Source: Lobosporangium transversale (taxonomy: Eukaryota > Mortierellomycota > Mortierellomycetes > Mortierellales > Mortierellaceae). Taken from it: a stretch of DNA of 64,000 nucleotides. The stretch spans positions 62,001 through 126,000 of the forward strand of contig NW_019029038.1 in assembly GCF_002105155.1 (NCBI RefSeq), written 5' to 3'. The notes under the pieces are model-generated. The model was not told where the DNA came from. It worked only from the letters and a program-made list of their open reading frames with translations, and did no database searches. This document shows, in pieces, positions 27,292 to 39,189 of the stretch (its first letter is position 1; each line of letters starts with the position of its first letter). The position numbers and the translations under genes were made by a program.

Positions 27292-29376
27292 GCCTTTGGC
27301 GCTTTGTGATTTTAATGAGGGTATGTCAAACAACAGAGTGGCAAACAAGGGGTGTTTGGGTCTTTTGTGGATGAGTTTTTCTAAGGATGAGTTTAGAGTA
27401 AAAGGTTTGAAGGACTCTTGATATCCCTCTTCTGTTTCAATCATGATTAATATTTTTTGATGAATCCCAAATTCACTTTTCCAAAGGACAACCTCTTGTA
27501 TCTCAGCTCTACTTAATTTTTCTTTCTTTTTGTGGTGTTATACGATACCCTATCCTCTCTTCTTTAACCCACCCATATTCTTCAGTGAAGATTAAGGACT
27601 TCATTCTGAGCGTTGCTTCTTCCACTGGCCATTGAATAAAGCCTACCATTGCGCATTGGTCTTGATAAAGAAGCATACATTGAAGACATTGAGCGATCAC
27701 ACACTAGAGTCGAATTACCGAGCATGATTTTTCGACCAAAGGCCGATCGCCACATTTATTTATTTATTTTTTTTTAATGGCTTTTGCCATGAAACTCAGA
27801 TAATTTACTTTTTTTACTCTTCTTTCGGAGGAATGGATCGAGGGTTAAGATGCAATTTTTTTTTTTTTTTTTTTTTTGCAAGACACAAAATAGAAGAAAG
27901 AGAAAGGAGGATTGAAACAAAGTGAGGTGCTTTGTTTATGGGCAAGAAAGAGTTATGAGAAGTGTTGTCTAGAGGAATGACCTTTTTTAAGGCTACCTGT
28001 GATTCTCAAAGAGTATAAAAGTGAATGTAAACAGTGCTGGATAGTAGAGGGGTCCTAAGGAGAACAAAATTTAATGAACGCTGAAGGAAATAACTACGAT
28101 CATCTGTTGCAAATGATAAAAAAAAAAAAAAAAAAAAACAGGAAGACTAGACTAATGACATTTTTTTTCCTGGACAGATGTGTCTAGAGTGAATAGAGTG
28201 TAGAGTCCTAGCATCTAGTGATGAGACGCGATCAAGGTTCCCCAAACCCCCTAGACAAACACGGATATATTAAGTAATAAATGTAGATAAATAATCACCT
28301 TGAATGAAAAGAAAAAGAATGTATTGTAATGAATGTATATATGTATACATATATATATGTATGTATGAATGTATTAGAATGTATGAGTAGTACAGGTAGG
28401 CAGAATGTCATGATGCTTATTACAAATGCTCATTCCTTAGAGGAAGGAGAGGAGAAGAGATTATTGGAAATGTTGTGGGCAAACACTCATAACACTCATT
28501 AAAAATGATTCACGGACAAATCTTTTTGGTCTGAGACAATGTCCCGGATTTCATATTCCAGCATACATCCCTGTCACTCCTCCACTTTGCCCTGCATGTT
28601 TGGTAAGAGACGAGTGACACATTCTGCACATGGACAGAAAAAATGGCTGCGAATAAAAACTTGTTTATTGTCATTGTCCGTTGAAAGTGCTCCAAAAAGA
28701 AACCTTAATATATTTTATTACTTGTAATTATCACACGGACCTTTTGTATCTGTATACATTATTACATTCATATATTTTATATCCGTATAAAAACTTTGAT
28801 TGCTCCAACTCACCTGTTGCCTTGGCTGCCTTGATTTCCTTTGCCTTTGCCACTTGTGTGTACATGAGGAACAGCCACAATTGCCGTAATGGCCACGGGC
28901 TATATGAAGAATTAAAGAAAAAAAAAAAAAAAAAAAAAAAAAAAAGAAAGAAAGAGAGAAAGAGAGAAAGAAATAATAACAGTGGATAGAATGATAAAAA
29001 AAAAAACAAATAATAATAACAAGAGAAAGGATAGTCGATAACTGTATTGACAATAAAGAAACGGAGTAAGACAGAGAAAGTTGTAACGCACGGAAAGGGG
29101 GAACGAAAAGTTTGTAAAGCTTTGAGGCGTGAGAGAGAGGAAGGAGAACAATTGATTGGCATGCTCTCCAGCTCATTAAAAAAAAAAGTATAAATATTCA
29201 CATAAACCTAACACACATTCACACAACGTCGATTCTCAATATACATCTTTTTTGTTCTATTACTACTACTAAGGTCACCATTAACTGTTATAATTATCCT
29301 TGCCATGATCATTACCGTGACAAAGAGCTGGTTGTACATAATACTCTTTGCAATTGAAAGAAAAGGAAGAGAGAGG

Positions 29377-29408
<32 letters not shown>

Positions 29409-30239
29409 AAGACCAAGGCAGATAGTAATGTGTAATAGAAAGGAGTAGGGCAACAAGGAGAGAGGGAGTGTGTATATGTAGGAGAGAGAGAAGAGAAAGA
29501 GGATAGGGTCGCGTTGTTAAAACTGTAGCAAAAGATGAAGATGAAAAATAAATAAACTTAACCTTTTTTCTTTGAAGGTGAACTCTGTTCTATTCCCTTA
29601 TGAGTATTATGAATATTATGAATATTATGAAATAAAATATATACATAATACAAATACAAAACAATATGTATACAGAAAATGAGCCTCACAAATATATATA
29701 TTTTTATACACATTCATCCTTAACACATCTGACCAAAAAAAAAAAAAAAAAAACGCGTGGGTTTCAGCTCTTTTTTAATTAATTCTCGCTCTCCCTCTTT
29801 TCTTTTTCCCTCCATCATCCTTGTCATTTGTCATTGTCATTGTCATTGTTACTGTCAGTCCTTCTCATTCTCATTGCCATTCCCATTCCCATTGCCATCG
29901 TCATTGCCACCATCAGTCATTGGCCTCTCCTTTTTCTTTTTGTTCTTGTTTTTCTTTTAGCGACCATCTCCATACAAACACACACAAACACATCCATACA
30001 ATCAAATACACAAATGGACACTCCGATTCTTGTTTAGTCATTTCTCATACCATAACGCCCCTTTCCTCTCTCTTTTGCACTTGCACTCATAGCTCCTTTA
30101 ACTGTACCTTTCTTCCCCATTCCCCTACTCTCTCATTCCCCCACTCCTTCACTCCCTTCTCCCTCTCTCTTCCCCGCTCTCACTCTCTTTCCTCTTCTCC
30201 GTCTTTGTCATACTCCTTCCCTTTCGCCGTTCTGGTAAA

Positions 30240-30274
<35 letters not shown>

Positions 30275-30377
30275 AGCAGCCGAGTCATTTTCAGGAACAC
30301 AGTTCTCATACAAATGTAAACCATCTAATTGACATTTTGTTTGCGTCAACAGGAACCATCTTTTCCTTGCCCCTCTT
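27292..30377. other. 3-kb region without a convincing gene
   Basis: This stretch holds 3' sequence of RIC1 and the 5' region of the PH-domain gene, with many A/T runs (for example near 27160, 27860, 28117, 28917, 29379 and 29733). It also holds TATA/ATGT-rich low-complexity DNA around 28330-28380. Two short open stretches on the minus strand near 28560-28700 and 28800-28910 have plausible splice junctions (MYTQVAKAKEIKAAKATGE before a GTGAGT-like donor). I cannot connect them to a start or a family, so no gene is called. Confidence 0.5.
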
Positions 30378-30443
30378 TCTCTCTCTCTCTCTCTCTTTCT
30401 CTCGCTCTCTCTTTCTCTCTTTCTCTCTTTCTCTCTTTCTCTC
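30378..30443 (+). repeat. CT-rich microsatellite before the PH-protein start
   Basis: About 65 nt of (CT)n and TTTCTC units run up to the predicted ATG at 30445. With the CAG at 30448-30450 it also resembles a polypyrimidine tract plus 3' splice site, so it bears on the choice of start. Confidence 0.85.
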
Positions 30444-30444
30444 A

Positions 30445-33400
30445 ATGCAGTTGCATTCTCACCCAAGGACTCATTTAACCTTGGACTACTCTCCTCGATC
30501 AACCCCAATACCCGGTTCGTTCTCGCAGCAGGATTACATCCTTGATAACAGCAACACCTCTGTCGCTAATAACATTAGTGACAATAGTAATATTTACAAC
30601 AACAATAGCAACAGAATCATCAACTGCAGTTCCTCGGCACGACTAACGGTCGTTGACGAAAAAAATAAACTGCCGGAAATTTCATCTAGTAGTGCTATGC
30701 CCAGTACACCAAGCGGTTTGGGCATTAAAAGTACCAGTCAAATTAATCTCCTGGATAACGATATCACTAGCAATAGCAACATTAATAATAAGAATAATAG
30801 CACCATTATTAACTGCAACAATAACAACGACCACTTCTATTACAGTGCAAGTAAGACCATTGCTGCTGGCAACAATAGTAACCACTTGCGCTTCCACCAG
30901 CATCGCCTTGACAATAGCAGTAACACCGTTCCAAGTCATAGACATAATCATAGCCATAGTAGCCAAAGCTATCGCCAGGATATTGCTAGCACCAGGGACG
31001 CATTTCTTTCTAACTCAGACCTGTCCATGATCACAGACGACGACGCCTCGTCTACTGCCAGCTTTCACCAAAGGCCTCGTAAAGTGAGTAAGGCAGGGTC
31101 TATGCCCTCGCCACTCAGCGGAGCTTTATCATCCTTCTCTCCAAACAAAAACATTAGCACAAACGCTCTCTCGACTCTTTCCTTCTTCCCTCCTTCTGGT
31201 GGCAAAAGCTCTACTACCCACAATAACAACAGCACCAGCACCAGTAACAGCAACAATAATATCAATAATAGCATTGTCAGTAACAGCAACAGCAATAGCA
31301 CCATCATGGACACTAATTCAAAATCCTTATCACAGCTCCGTGTTCGACACTTGGAACAATATTCGACCTATGCAGGATATCTGACAAAGTTTTCATCCAG
31401 GACTTTTTTCTCTCGTAAACAGTGGAAGCGCCGGTACTTCATTCTTAGTGAAAAATCACTTTATTGTTTCAAATCTTCTGATCCTCAGCATTCGGTACTC
31501 GAATCCATTGAACTTTCATCCGAGGCTATTATATGCGTCACCGATATGTTTGCAGGGAAACGCTATTGTCTTCAAATCTCTGCTCCAGGCGAAAAGGCTT
31601 GGTATGTACTTGCTGACACTGCTTCAGAGATGTCTGGCTGGCTCAAGGAGCTCAAGAATGCCGTACAACGCTTCAGGAACAAACAGTCAGAAGGAGGACA
31701 TGGCGCACATTTTTCAGATATGTCCGAGGTCTCGGACATGTCTGGTACCTCAACGGTCATTCGAATGACTCCTACCTCCGCCTTAGCTAATCAATACGAT
31801 TACATGGCCAGCACTACGAGATCTCTTCCTGCAACATTACCATCTTCTGCACCTGGACGCCAGGGTCACCATCCCTCTGTCTACTCTCAACTCCCACATC
31901 AACAAGTGGATAACTACCAGGGGCAATCTATTAGCCTTAATCCTCCACCGCGGTCCATCTCTCCAAAGCCTTCAACATCAACCTCTGGAACTGATCCTCA
32001 ACGAACTGCTGGAGGCGCACCTCTACATGGCTATAAGGCATCACAGGGTCAGTCGACAGAATTGGCGCGATCCCAGCAGCCGCAGCAACCAGAGACCAGG
32101 AGAAGGAGAAACAGCTCTCTCTCATCAGGTCAGCCTGTGACAGACTATGCTAGTTTTGGGACGGTTATGCAGCAAGCAGAGGCCATGGCAGAGGAGCAGA
32201 AGGAGTCCCCATCGTCCTCATGGTCAATGCCCACAAAGACAGTTAGATCCTTAGACAGATTGGACACCAACTACGCCACACTTCCTCGAGCTAAGCGTGA
32301 GTCGACGATGCCAACACAGCCAACTTTAGTTTCAGCCCCTTTGAGCCATAGAGCATCTATGGTTATGGAACAGTCGGATGGCTCGATATCCCAATCCGTA
32401 ACTTTACGGAATGTACAGAGAGTGAATGTGACTAACCAACAGAGGCCCGCAAGCCCTACTACCTCACGACCCCTGAGTCCCAGTATGTCAAGGACAAGTC
32501 CGAGGAACTCCCTTGTGATTTCTCCACCGCCTCGTAGTATTCACCGCCCCATCAGCGTCTCTATGAGACACTCGACACAGATTCTACCCCCTCCACAAAT
32601 CGTGACCGCTGGTCTTCCATCTCAATCCCAATATGTCTCCACACCGACAAATAGCAGTCCCCTTCGATCTAATCCACCCACAGCCAGCTTACCGCCTACC
32701 CCAGGACCGAGTGGAGAACAAAATAACTCCACACCACTTGCACGTATCACCAGCGTTCGACACCAACGGGATCCAAGGATAGGGCTCTATCGACACAGTG
32801 TTATAAATGTGGGCTCGAATGCTGGTGCTGGTTCACTTGGTAATGGGGATAGTATTCAGGGACATGTGCAGCGCAGTTCATCCAGAGCCAGTTTACTCCG
32901 ATCTGGATTTTCTTCGAGATCACTCGGTTCAGCTGATCTGATAGGCTTGAATCGACCACTCTCTCCAACGCCGTCTCTATCATCTGCTCCCACACTTCCT
33001 TTACCGGATCCTCCAGGACCAATATCCACCTCTCCAAACAAGTCTACAGCGTCTGTATCTACATCTTCGCCTACAGCTGTGACAACATCGTCCACCGAGC
33101 CCTTTCGTCGTAATTCCACTGTACCACGTCATCATGAGCCAGAGCTCCCAATCCCAAATCGTTCTAAAGCGCGCGTCCGGGCACAGTCCCAGGAGGCAGC
33201 ATTGCTCGCTGCGGAACTGGGTAATTTGCAGCTCTCTCGCCGAGCAACGAGCCCTTCACCTAGGCTTGCAGCAATATCTACATCTAATCGAGACCGGCAG
33301 TCGATGATTGTCGTTGGAGAGAGCGGTAGGAGCAATGGCAATGACAAAGGCAATGGCAGTGGTAACAACAATGTCAATAGTAACAATAGCAATAGCCAAG

Positions 33401-34215
33401 GTGGACATAGCAGACAAATGTCACTACCCATCCACACCATGTACGCATTGCCTGCTCCGCCCGCTGGACAGGCACCAACACATCCTTTGTCCTCAACACC
33501 TTCAGGATCGCCCCCATCGTCATCTAGACCCCTGTTGCAAAGACCTTCCGGATCTGGTGTTGCACTTCGACCAATTTCATCTGTAATGAATAATGTAGCG
33601 TCTTTGGGCGGTGGGATTGCTAGAAGACCCTCTACTACCAATGCTACTGCTGCTGCAACTGCTTCGAAGCGAGAATTAGCTCTGGCGTCTAGACTTTCTG
33701 CTTTGATCGCATTACCTCCGGGACCCACAACGACTGTGCCTCTGCCTCCTAAGGGGGCTCTTCCAGCCCCACCTACGACGGCATTGCCCAAGAAGCCAAG
33801 CGAAGTTTTAGAAGATGAGGAGGAGGATGAGAACGAGAATGAGGAGAACGAGAATGAGGAGGAGGAGAATGATGAGGACTTTGAAGGGGAGGAGGAGGAG
33901 GAGGAGGAAGAGAATGGGAGAAGTGCCCGATCCAAGCGCCCAAACGTACAGACTAGTTTTAATGCAATTCCAGAGGAAGAAGAGGAAGAAGAGGAAGAGG
34001 AAGATGATGACGATGATGACGAAGAAGGAGAGGGGGAGTTCGTGTCACGGCTTCAATATGAGGAACTGGAGGCAGCTAAGGCAGCGGTAGAGCAAGAACA
34101 GGACCCAGAAAGCACTGTGACAACACCAACAACCGTGACACGTCCAGAGTATTACGCTACCAAGGAGAGTAAAGTGGTGGAATACATCTTTCCAAGTGAG
34201 TCTTTTAAAGCTTAA
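30445..34215 (+). CDS. pleckstrin-homology domain protein, mostly disordered, acidic C-terminus
   Basis: Single long open frame of up to 1,256 residues. Residues ~308-410 form a PH domain: YAGYLTKFSSRTFFSRKQWK, then RRYFILSEKSLYCFKSSD, and the end helix with its invariant Trp in EMSGWLKELKNAVQRF. The rest is low complexity. Asn/Ser-rich tracts occupy residues 30-300, Ser/Pro-rich sequence with possible SH3-binding motifs residues 430-1100, and an almost pure Glu/Asp stretch residues ~1125-1210. The protein probably binds membrane phosphoinositides as an adaptor; a pathway cannot be assigned. The first in-frame ATG downstream of the poly-A and CT tracts is 30445. The open frame runs upstream to 29821 through homopolymer-coded lysines and is not believed. 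A spliced upstream exon joining at 30451 is possible. Confidence 0.75.
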   Translation: MQLHSHPRTHLTLDYSPRSTPIPGSFSQQDYILDNSNTSVANNISDNSNIYNNNSNRIINCSSSARLTVVDEKNKLPEISSSSAMPSTPSGLGIKSTSQINLLDNDITSNSNINNKNNSTIINCNNNNDHFYYSASKTIAAGNNSNHLRFHQHRLDNSSNTVPSHRHNHSHSSQSYRQDIASTRDAFLSNSDLSMITDDDASSTASFHQRPRKVSKAGSMPSPLSGALSSFSPNKNISTNALSTLSFFPPSGGKSSTTHNNNSTSTSNSNNNINNSIVSNSNSNSTIMDTNSKSLSQLRVRHLEQYSTYAGYLTKFSSRTFFSRKQWKRRYFILSEKSLYCFKSSDPQHSVLESIELSSEAIICVTDMFAGKRYCLQISAPGEKAWYVLADTASEMSGWLKELKNAVQRFRNKQSEGGHGAHFSDMSEVSDMSGTSTVIRMTPTSALANQYDYMASTTRSLPATLPSSAPGRQGHHPSVYSQLPHQQVDNYQGQSISLNPPPRSISPKPSTSTSGTDPQRTAGGAPLHGYKASQGQSTELARSQQPQQPETRRRRNSSLSSGQPVTDYASFGTVMQQAEAMAEEQKESPSSSWSMPTKTVRSLDRLDTNYATLPRAKRESTMPTQPTLVSAPLSHRASMVMEQSDGSISQSVTLRNVQRVNVTNQQRPASPTTSRPLSPSMSRTSPRNSLVISPPPRSIHRPISVSMRHSTQILPPPQIVTAGLPSQSQYVSTPTNSSPLRSNPPTASLPPTPGPSGEQNNSTPLARITSVRHQRDPRIGLYRHSVINVGSNAGAGSLGNGDSIQGHVQRSSSRASLLRSGFSSRSLGSADLIGLNRPLSPTPSLSSAPTLPLPDPPGPISTSPNKSTASVSTSSPTAVTTSSTEPFRRNSTVPRHHEPELPIPNRSKARVRAQSQEAALLAAELGNLQLSRRATSPSPRLAAISTSNRDRQSMIVVGESGRSNGNDKGNGSGNNNVNSNNSNSQGGHSRQMSLPIHTMYALPAPPAGQAPTHPLSSTPSGSPPSSSRPLLQRPSGSGVALRPISSVMNNVASLGGGIARRPSTTNATAAATASKRELALASRLSALIALPPGPTTTVPLPPKGALPAPPTTALPKKPSEVLEDEEEDENENEENENEEEENDEDFEGEEEEEEEENGRSARSKRPNVQTSFNAIPEEEEEEEEEEDDDDDDEEGEGEFVSRLQYEELEAAKAAVEQEQDPESTVTTPTTVTRPEYYATKESKVVEYIFPSESFKA

Positions 34216-34589
34216 AAAAAAAGACCACCAGTCCATCGACTAGAATTTCATTTTAGATTTTTTTTTTTTTTTTTTTTTCTTTTTTTTGTATTTTCACTTC
34301 TCTACCTCCCATATTCTCAAATCAATCCGATACCATAATCGATCATTATTATCTAGTCCTGCATCATTCCTCATTTACATTATTTTTTTTTTTCCTCGGC
34401 CTGTACTTTTCCGTTTCTAGCTTGCTTTACAGTCTTTCAATTGTAGAAAATTGTCTTAAAAAAACATTCACTAGCTACAGAAAACTTATGAAATATGCAG
34501 TATCACTGCGTCTACTTGTTGAAGGTCCTTTGGTATTTATGCAAAACTAGTATATTTATTGTATATTGTATAATTGTTACAAGGACGAG

Positions 34590-35591
34590 TTAGACTGTGG
34601 AAAGTGCCCGCATTACCAGTTCATATGTTGTGAAGGTAGCGGCAGCTGCGGGGATGGAACGGATGATTGTAGGAGAAAATCCGCGGAAGAAAGGTTGGAT
34701 GCCACCCTCTTTGTAAATTTGTTTGGCAGCCTCTAGGACATAAAACGCGCCTTTTGGAGGGTTTGGCTGGTTTTGGATCTGCAAGGTGAAAGAAAACATT
34801 AAAAAGATGTTGACAAATGCTTTTCTTTTTTTGCAATAAAGATGAAGCTACAAACTACTTTTTTTTTTTTTTTTTTTTTTTTTTTACCATGGATTTGAGC
34901 ATGTCTAGAGGATAACATGCAAGCCAGTATGAAACACCGCCTGTTGCACCTGAAGCCATGAGAGAGAACAATCCATGAGGATATGTAGCAGGGTCTTGAC
35001 CTTGGGGCGTCAAGTATCTCTTCATGCCTTCGAATCCAGCATAGAATCCAGCGTATCCAGGGATCTCTCTAAAGACAGTTACCCAATATCCACGCATGAG
35101 CCCATGTCGAAATCCATGCTCCTTGATTAGCTGCTGCGCACAGTCAACTGGCCCTGAATACCGGACTGTAGATCCTGCTCCATATTGTGCCTGCATCTTA
35201 ATCTTGAGAAGCTCAACAGGGGAAGCGAGCACAGCATTCACAATCCCTAAGTGATAAAGCAGAGAAAGGAAAAGAGGATAAGTTTGCGTTGAGAATACTA
35301 GTCTTTCAAAGAATTTTTTATCCAAGATTCACTGACTGACCTCCTCCTGCTCCTGCAATGGCGATCTGACTTAGTGTTAGAGGCCCCCCAGGATAAGGTT
35401 CCTGTAGCTTCTTGAAATTGGAATAAGCAGCAAATAGTAGCGCATTCACAGCAGCAATACCTACCAGCGGACTAGCCATTCCTAAGTCATAAAAAAAAAA
35501 AAAAAAAAACGAGTAAGAATTTGAGTTGCGGCCTTGTGTGACTAATAATCAAGATTTATTTCAACATTTGGCGCAAACATCATTCGCTACA

Positions 35592-35622
<31 letters not shown>

Positions 35623-35854
35623 CTTTGGCCTGCAAATGTGTATGTTATGTTCACCTTTATAGAGTCCAAGGAACCCCTCGTTTTTAATAGTTTGGCGCAA
35701 GCAGTCCAAGGGCCCAGCAAATCGTCCAGACTTGCTTTCGATCTGCAGACGAGTCTTGATCGTGTCCATAGGCTGTCCTACTGTGACTTGAGCCTATTTT
35801 TTTTTTTTTTTTTTTTTTTTTTTTGGAAAAATAGATACCTTGCTGGTGAGAATG

Positions 35855-35887
<33 letters not shown>

Positions 35888-36122
35888 GTTTAAACTAATG
35901 CTTCAATAAGCTTACCATCCCTCCAAGACTATGATATAAGAATAAAAAAGAAAATAAAAGAAAAAAGTATCCACACTTAAAGAGTAAGTATATCAACAAG
36001 CGATTTTACATTTATATGGATAATAAACAAATGGATGGAATTCTAAATTATGCTGTTAAAAATTACCTTCCAGCAACAAAATCATGCCAAGGGACAATTT
36101 CCTTTTGCTTCAACTCTGCCAT
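34590..36122 (-). CDS. mitochondrial carrier, SLC25 family (carnitine/basic amino acid type)
   Basis: Inner-membrane solute carrier of 298 residues. Six exons keep phase: 36122-36067, a 13-nt microexon at about 35926-35914, 35793-35655, 35481-35341, 35246-34888 and 34778-34590. The three carrier repeats carry GQPMDTIKTRLQ, SPVELLKIKMQ and CYPLDMLKSM. Family features include GGMAQVTVGQPMDT, WVTVFREIPGYAGFYAGFEG and RGFSPTIIRSIPAAAATFTT, which place it near carnitine/acylcarnitine, ornithine and related amino-acid carriers. Substrate cannot be decided by eye. Four of the five introns contain poly-A or poly-T runs. The N-terminus MAELKQKEIVPWHDFVAG leads straight into the first helix, supporting the chosen start. 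Confidence 0.87.
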
Positions 36123-36229
36123 TTTATTATTATTTTTTATTAATATGATTATAAAAATAATGGGCTTCTCTTTGATTATTCCCCTTGCGATCGAGTGAAG
36201 AGAGAAAAAAAATTTAAAAAAAAAAGAAA

Positions 36230-36264
36230 GAAGAAGAAGAAGAAGAAGAAGAAGAAGAAGAAGA
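36230..36264 (+). repeat. (GAA)n microsatellite
   Basis: About 35 nt of GAA/AAG units lie in the 5' flank of the SLC25 carrier gene, followed by further AG-rich sequence to ~36330. Confidence 0.9.
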
Positions 36265-37220
36265 GAGGAATGAATGAATGAGTAAGGAAGAGGAATGGAA
36301 TGAAGAAAGGAAAGGAGAAAGAGAAAGAGAAAAAGGTCAGTGTCTGTGCTCATTCAGCACAATGGTGCCTGGTGACTGTGAATGGCGTCAAGAAAGACCT
36401 CAATCAAAAAAAATTATCAGATTGGCTTAACTCAAATACCAAAGCCAAGCTGATAATCCAAGCAAAAGTTTAGGATCCAAAGTAAAACACCTTTTTCCTA
36501 TTATTTTAGGAACGTTCATTTCAAATAAATAAGTAAAAACAGTTGAAGGTTCCGGGATTCAATCCTGACGAGGGTTCGGTATCATTTTTTTTTCCCTCCC
36601 ACGCCCCTGTCGCGCCATAAGTGTAGTGGATAATACCGTTATGCAGTCCGAGCTTCTTTGTGCATGTTCACCGCAGCACATTGTTGGTAACAAATTTCGC
36701 GTTTTGTTCTGTTTATAGTATCTACGTAGGTGCAGGGCTTCATTTCTGTCATCGATTTAGAAAACACTTTGTCAAAAAATGATAGCCCTAAGTCTGAACA
36801 CTATGCTTGAGCCGGACGTTATCTTTGAACTAGGTGATATTTGGATTTTTCTTCTTATAACCAATATCCCTTGCAGTATTTCTGAAGATGTCATTAATGG
36901 CCTGATCATCTTAAATGCCTGTGGCAGGACCACATCCTGCTATGTTTTGGGTGTCAGGAATAACTGTACATTGAAAGACTACATCACGTTCATAACGAAA
37001 AAAAAAAAAAAAAAAACCTTTTTCATCATCAGGCCAGTGTTGTTACTGTCCCCGCATTTATTGATTTCCCAAAAAGTGAAAAATTTATTTCTTGTCAGGG
37101 ACTTTTTTTTTTTTTCCTCTCCTCCTCATTCCTCTCATTTCATTCACTCCTTTCATTCTTGCAGACCTATTCTGCTACTTTCGCCCTTTCCTTTCTTTTG
37201 ATTCAATCGATTCGTTTGCA
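36265..37220. other. intergenic region between divergent SLC25 and SPX-phosphatase genes
   Basis: No coding sequence is supported. The region contains purine-rich DNA to ~36330, a poly-A run near 37000-37015 and a poly-T/CT-rich leader (37105-37200) just before the SPX-phosphatase ATG. No CACGTG (Pho4-type) site was seen. A tRNA-like pattern at ~36540-36680 was examined and rejected. Confidence 0.5.
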
Positions 37221-39037
37221 ATGAAGTACGGCAATTACCTCAAGGAGCGTAAGCTACAACTGCCAGAGCAGTGGCAGCAGGTCTTTATTGACTATGAAGG
37301 CCTCAAGCAATTCATCAAGGAATACATCGCCCCTGCCTGCCTCAAACCCACCCTTGCAAATCAACTTGCCCCTACTTCTATCACCTCGCCTGCTGCTCCC
37401 ATCAATGGTCAGCCCAATGGATTCAATCTCTCTTCAACAACAACCACTACTACTTCTACAACTGCAGTTGCTCAAGAAGAATTTCAAGACTTCACAACCA
37501 TGATCGCCTCTCGCCTGATGATCTTGCAGACCAAAGTCCCCGAGTTCCTCTCGAGATTGGATCAGCAGGTCAATGGTGTTTCCGACTTTACTGCTTCAGA
37601 GACTCGAAAGATATATGAAGCCTACGGTGTCTTCCAGAATGGGAAGATCGATCTTGGTCTCGCTACAGCTTCGAATGCTTCTCATACGTCAGAATCATCA
37701 GGATCAGGAGCAGCAGCACCAGGAATAACATCTGTCACAGGAGAGTCATTGGAGACGCTGTTGCAGTCAGTGATCAGACTTGAGAAGTATATATTCCTTA
37801 ATTATACAGGCATTGTAAAGATCATCAAGAAAATGGATCGCCATTCAGGATTGGCAATCAGTGAATCCTATCTGGGTCGTGTCTGGAGACTTCCTTTTGC
37901 GAGGGCTGAACAATTGAGCTCACTCAAGAAGGAACTAATGGAGAAACTGAGTGGCGGTCAACAACTTGACAACAATAGCACCATTGGACGATCATGTAAG
38001 AAGCACGTTTTGAGTTTTGAGTCACCATCAAACACCCTGAATTTTTTTACTTTTATGATTTTATCATAAATCTTCCGATAGACAATCAAAGTCACTGCTT
38101 TCTCCTTCATGACACCAACGAACTATTTTTTAAATCAACAATCTGTAAATGTCGAACTAATTTTGTTTTCTATTTGCCTATTGTATATCTAATCCTTATC
38201 CATGGATGACTCCTGATATACCCCACTCTACTAGCAATAACAGGTGAAGCTCCATTCTCGCCTCACTTGGGTCTCAACTTCAATGTAGACTCACCAGTGA
38301 TGATGTGGCGTCCGACTACATTAAAACCCACAGAAAAGACCTGGTTCCCGCCTGCTCCTTTACTCCCTCACCAACGTGTCTTGATCTCGATGAGCGGACC
38401 CCACGGAACCGATATTATTGGCACACTTTTAGCCTGCGCAGCCAAATATGAATGTGAGGTCGAGGATTTCTCGTTTGCACGTCTATATCACAATGTCACT
38501 TTTGCAATCCTGATCACGATCAAGAACGATGATATGGATATCTTCAAAGACCTGGCTGAAGCTGCCAAACGTTGGGACGCAACCTTGACATTTGACATTT
38601 TGGACTCGCTCAAGAAGGATCCTCATTTTGGAAACTATGTTCCCCGTTCATTGGAGGATGCACCTTATGAGGGTCGTCTAAAGTACACGGCAACGGTTCT
38701 TTGCCAACACGGTTTGACCTCTGCATTCCTATCAGATTGGACTCACTTGCTGTTGGAGAATAAAATTTCGGTCGAGAAGATGGTCCGCTTAAACGAAGGG
38801 CAACTCTCCTGTGCAGACTATAAACTTTCTATCCCCCCTGCTCTCCAAATGGACAAGTTCAGAGAGTCTCTTTTCCAGCTCAGCGCTGCACATGGAACTG
38901 ATGTGGCCTTGCAACCCTATGATGTCTTTAGGAAGCACAAGCGACTTGTCGTCTTTGATATGGACTCAACCTTGATTCAGCAGGAAGTCATTGATGAAAT
39001 CGCACGACATGCCGGAGTCATGGACAAAGTCTCTGTA

Positions 39038-39071
<34 letters not shown>

Positions 39072-39156
39072 CCCGAGGGAGGGAGTGAGAAGGGGACAGA
39101 AGATGCATATTGTTTTTGCGTGCTCAATCTTTTACTTAATATCCCGATCTACCTAT

Positions 39157-39189
<33 letters not shown>

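Noticed and set aside
28560-28910. Possible small minus-strand gene (MYTQVAKAKEIKAAKATGE and a CPCAEC stretch)
   Set aside because: Splice-like signals exist but no consistent start-to-stop model or family could be built; mentioned in the gene-poor entry only.
29821-30444. N-terminal ~208-codon extension of the PH-domain open frame
   Set aside because: It begins at a non-ATG codon, consists of translated CT- and AT-rich low complexity and a poly-A run, and lacks protein-like composition; treated as leader DNA.
33132-33935. 267-codon open frame opposite the PH-domain gene
   Set aside because: It is the antisense shadow of Ser/Pro- and Glu-rich codons; composition (poly-Ser, Leu runs) follows the sense strand.
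36540-36680. tRNA-like signals: a B-box-like GGATTCAATCC near 36555 and an A-box-like TAAGTGTAGTGG near 36620, in an order suggesting a permuted tRNA
   Set aside because: Neither a normal nor a permuted cloverleaf can be paired: the acceptor 7-mers do not match and the T stem has only about four pairs. Judged chance or a tRNA fossil at best.
36779-37201. 140-codon open frame upstream of the SPX-phosphatase start
   Set aside because: It includes a translated poly-A run and poly-T leader, has no recognisable features and is not needed to start the SPX domain, whose canonical MKYGNYL begins at 37221.
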